A DNA stretch of 64,000 nt from Pelagerythrobacter sp041912895 (lineage in GTDB: Bacteria; Pseudomonadota; Alphaproteobacteria; Sphingomonadales; Sphingomonadaceae), in NCBI RefSeq assembly GCF_041912895.1, contig NZ_JAYSGI010000001.1, forward strand, positions 744,001-808,000, given 5' to 3'. A program made the translations under genes and the position numbers. Under the pieces are notes generated by a model. It did no database searches and was not told the origin of the DNA. It saw nothing but the letters and a program-made list of their open reading frames with translations. Positions 62,715 to 64,000 of this stretch are shown here, piece by piece. The stretch's first letter is position 1; each line of letters begins with the position of its first letter.

Positions 62715-62789
62715 TCCCCGATAGCTCAGCGGTAGAGTAGGTGACTGTTAATCACTTGGCCGTTGGTTCGAATCCAACTCGGGGAGCCA
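62715..62789 (+). tRNA. tRNA-Asn (anticodon GTT)
   Basis: A 75-base tRNA: acceptor TCCCCGA pairs with TCGGGGA, D arm GCTCAGCGGTAGAGT, anticodon stem GTGA/TCAC around loop CTGTTAA giving GTT, T arm GTTGGTTCGAATCCAAC, and encoded CCA. Confidence 0.97.
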
Positions 62790-62805
62790 CTCGGCGGCGG
62801 GTATG

Positions 62806-62842
62806 AAAAAGGGCGCGACGGGATTTCCCGCCGCGCCCTTTT
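62806..62842. terminator. Bidirectional intrinsic terminator of secA and tRNA-Asn
   Basis: AAAAGGGCGCG and CGCGCCCTTTT form an 11-base stem continued by CGGGA/TCCCG past one A-C mismatch, with T runs on both strands. It lies between the tRNA and the secA stop codon, so it can serve both. Confidence 0.92.
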
Positions 62843-62864
62843 CGCATTCGGTGCCTGGCCCGGG

Positions 62865-64000
62865 TCAGCCGGCGCCGTGGCAGTGCTTGTACTTGCTGCC
62901 CGAACCGCACGGACACGGCGCGTTGCGGCTGATGTCCATCCCGGCATAGGGGTTGTCGGTCGAAGCGCCGCCCGGGCTCGCCGCGGCGCGCGGGCTCCCG
63001 GCGAGCGAGCCGAACAACGCGGCGCGATCCGCCGAGCCGTCGCCGTCGTTCGAATTTTCGATCCCCGTCAGCGGGTCGATGTGGCCGGTCAGGAAATCGG
63101 GCAGGTCCGGCAGCGACTGCTGCGGCGGCGGAGCCACGCGAAGCTGGCTCTTGAGCAGGATCGAGGTGATGTCCTCGCGCAGCTTGTCGAGCATCGATTC
63201 GAACAGCCCGAAGGCTTCCTGCTTGTACTCGTTGATCGGCTGCTTTTGCGCATAGGCGCGCAGGAACACCACCTGGCGCAGCGCGTCGAGCGTCGCGAGG
63301 TGCTCCTTCCAGTGATAGTCGAGACGCTCGAGCAGGATCGACTTTTCGACCTGGCGCCAGATCGACGGATCGTTCTCGCCGATCTTCTTCTCCATCACCG
63401 CATCGACTTCGGCGCGCACGCGCTCCTCGATGATCTCCGGCTCCACGGTGTCTTCCTGCAGCCAGGCGTCGAGCGGCGGCTGGATGCCGAGCACATCGTC
63501 GAGGCGTTCGCGCAGCCCCGCGATGTCCCACTGCTCGGGATAGGAGCCGGGCGGGCAGGCGGCGGTCACGATGCCCGCGACGGTATCGTGGCGCATGTCC
63601 ACCACCACGTCGTCGACCTGTTCGCTGTCCATGATCTCGGAGCGCTGCTCGTAGATCACCTTGCGCTGGTCGTTCATCACGTCATCGTATTCGACGACCT
63701 GCTTGCGGATGTCGTAGTTGCGCGCCTCGACCTTCTTCTGCGCGGTCTCGATCGCCTTAGAGAGCCAGCGCGAACCGATCGCCTCGCCGTCCTCGAGGTT
63801 CGAATTCATCATCCGCGCGAACAGCGTGTCGGGCCCGAAGATGCGCAGCAGATCGTCCTCGAGGCAGAGGTAGAAGCGGCTCAGGCCCGGATCGCCCTGA
63901 CGGCCCGAACGGCCGCGCAGCTGGTTGTCGATCCGGCGCGATTCGTGCCGCTCCGTGCCGAGCACGAACAGGCCGCCCGCTTCGAGCACCTGTTGCTTCT
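62865..64000 (-). CDS. secA: Protein translocase ATPase SecA, C-terminal part (continues beyond the window)
   Basis: About the last 378 residues of SecA, the motor that drives preproteins through SecYEG. Helicase motif VI region RGRSGRQGDPGLSRFYLCLEDDL, the helical scaffold/wing segment (YDDVMNDQRKVIYEQR), LLERLDYHWKEHLATLDALRQ, and a C-terminal zinc-binding tail NAPCPCGSGSKYKHCHG that contacts SecB are visible. The gene starts upstream on the minus strand outside the window; nothing suggests disruption. A terminator follows the stop. Confidence 0.97.
   Translation of the reverse strand, partial: KQQVLEAGGLFVLGTERHESRRIDNQLRGRSGRQGDPGLSRFYLCLEDDLLRIFGPDTLFARMMNSNLEDGEAIGSRWLSKAIETAQKKVEARNYDIRKQVVEYDDVMNDQRKVIYEQRSEIMDSEQVDDVVVDMRHDTVAGIVTAACPPGSYPEQWDIAGLRERLDDVLGIQPPLDAWLQEDTVEPEIIEERVRAEVDAVMEKKIGENDPSIWRQVEKSILLERLDYHWKEHLATLDALRQVVFLRAYAQKQPINEYKQEAFGLFESMLDKLREDITSILLKSQLRVAPPPQQSLPDLPDFLTGHIDPLTGIENSNDGDGSADRAALFGSLAGSPRAAASPGGASTDNPYAGMDISRNAPCPCGSGSKYKHCHGAG

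Overview
The window is high-GC chromosomal DNA with compact gene spacing, frequent 1-4 base gene overlaps and very long antisense open frames. Gene content points to an alphaproteobacterium of the order Sphingomonadales, most likely family Erythrobacteraceae: sphingomonad-style TonB receptors, zapA / 6S RNA / 5-formyl-THF cyclo-ligase synteny, a DUF2842 protein, and the short inverted repeats scattered in sphingomonad genomes. This is inferred from gene content only. No phage, transposase, CRISPR array or rRNA was seen.

Layout. 0-5 kb: the end of a beta-glucan utilisation locus (5'-truncated GH3 exo-glucosidase plus a TonB-dependent receptor). 5-10.6 kb: tRNA-Leu, suhB, efp, cell-wall enzymes (M23 peptidase, L,D-transpeptidase), thiE and small secreted proteins. 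10.6-16.3 kb: a central-carbon operon transcribed tkt-gap-pgk-thioesterase-fba. 16.5-18.3 kb: a ZauP-like/ZapA cell-division pair, 6S RNA, fthC, tRNA-Asp. 18.9-23.7 kb: the branched-chain 2-oxoacid dehydrogenase operon (bkdA1-bkdA2-bkdB) and thyA. 23.9-31.9 kb: tRNA-Pro, a YihY/BrkB membrane protein, and the TamA-TamB outer-membrane assembly pair with a small lipoprotein.

The most notable region is 31.9-52.0 kb, a complete catecholate siderophore locus of enterobactin type. One minus-strand operon (48348 down to 39234), with almost every junction overlapping or abutting, encodes isochorismate synthase (EntC), DHB-AMP ligase (EntE), isochorismatase (EntB without its carrier domain), a free-standing aryl carrier protein, an EntF-like C-A-PCP-TE synthetase whose adenylation pocket reads as the EntF serine code, EntA, and a secreted IroE/PfeE-like esterase. 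Around it lie an MFS exporter, a FepA-like receptor, a substrate-binding lipoprotein, one FecCD-type permease, its ATPase, a cytoplasmic Fes-like esterase, an M20 amidohydrolase that could split the released catecholyl-serine, a cytochrome b561 and a secreted YncE-type beta-propeller. Together these could make, export, recapture, hydrolyse and recycle the siderophore. ATTG/CAAT palindromes sit in three of its promoter regions, and no dedicated regulator gene is present.

52.3-64 kb: an H-NOX sensor translationally coupled to a GAF-GGDEF-EAL enzyme (probable NO to c-di-GMP signalling), recG, sdhE, mfd, a stand-alone EAL protein, nadK, tRNA-Asn and the C-terminal part of secA, which runs off the window edge.
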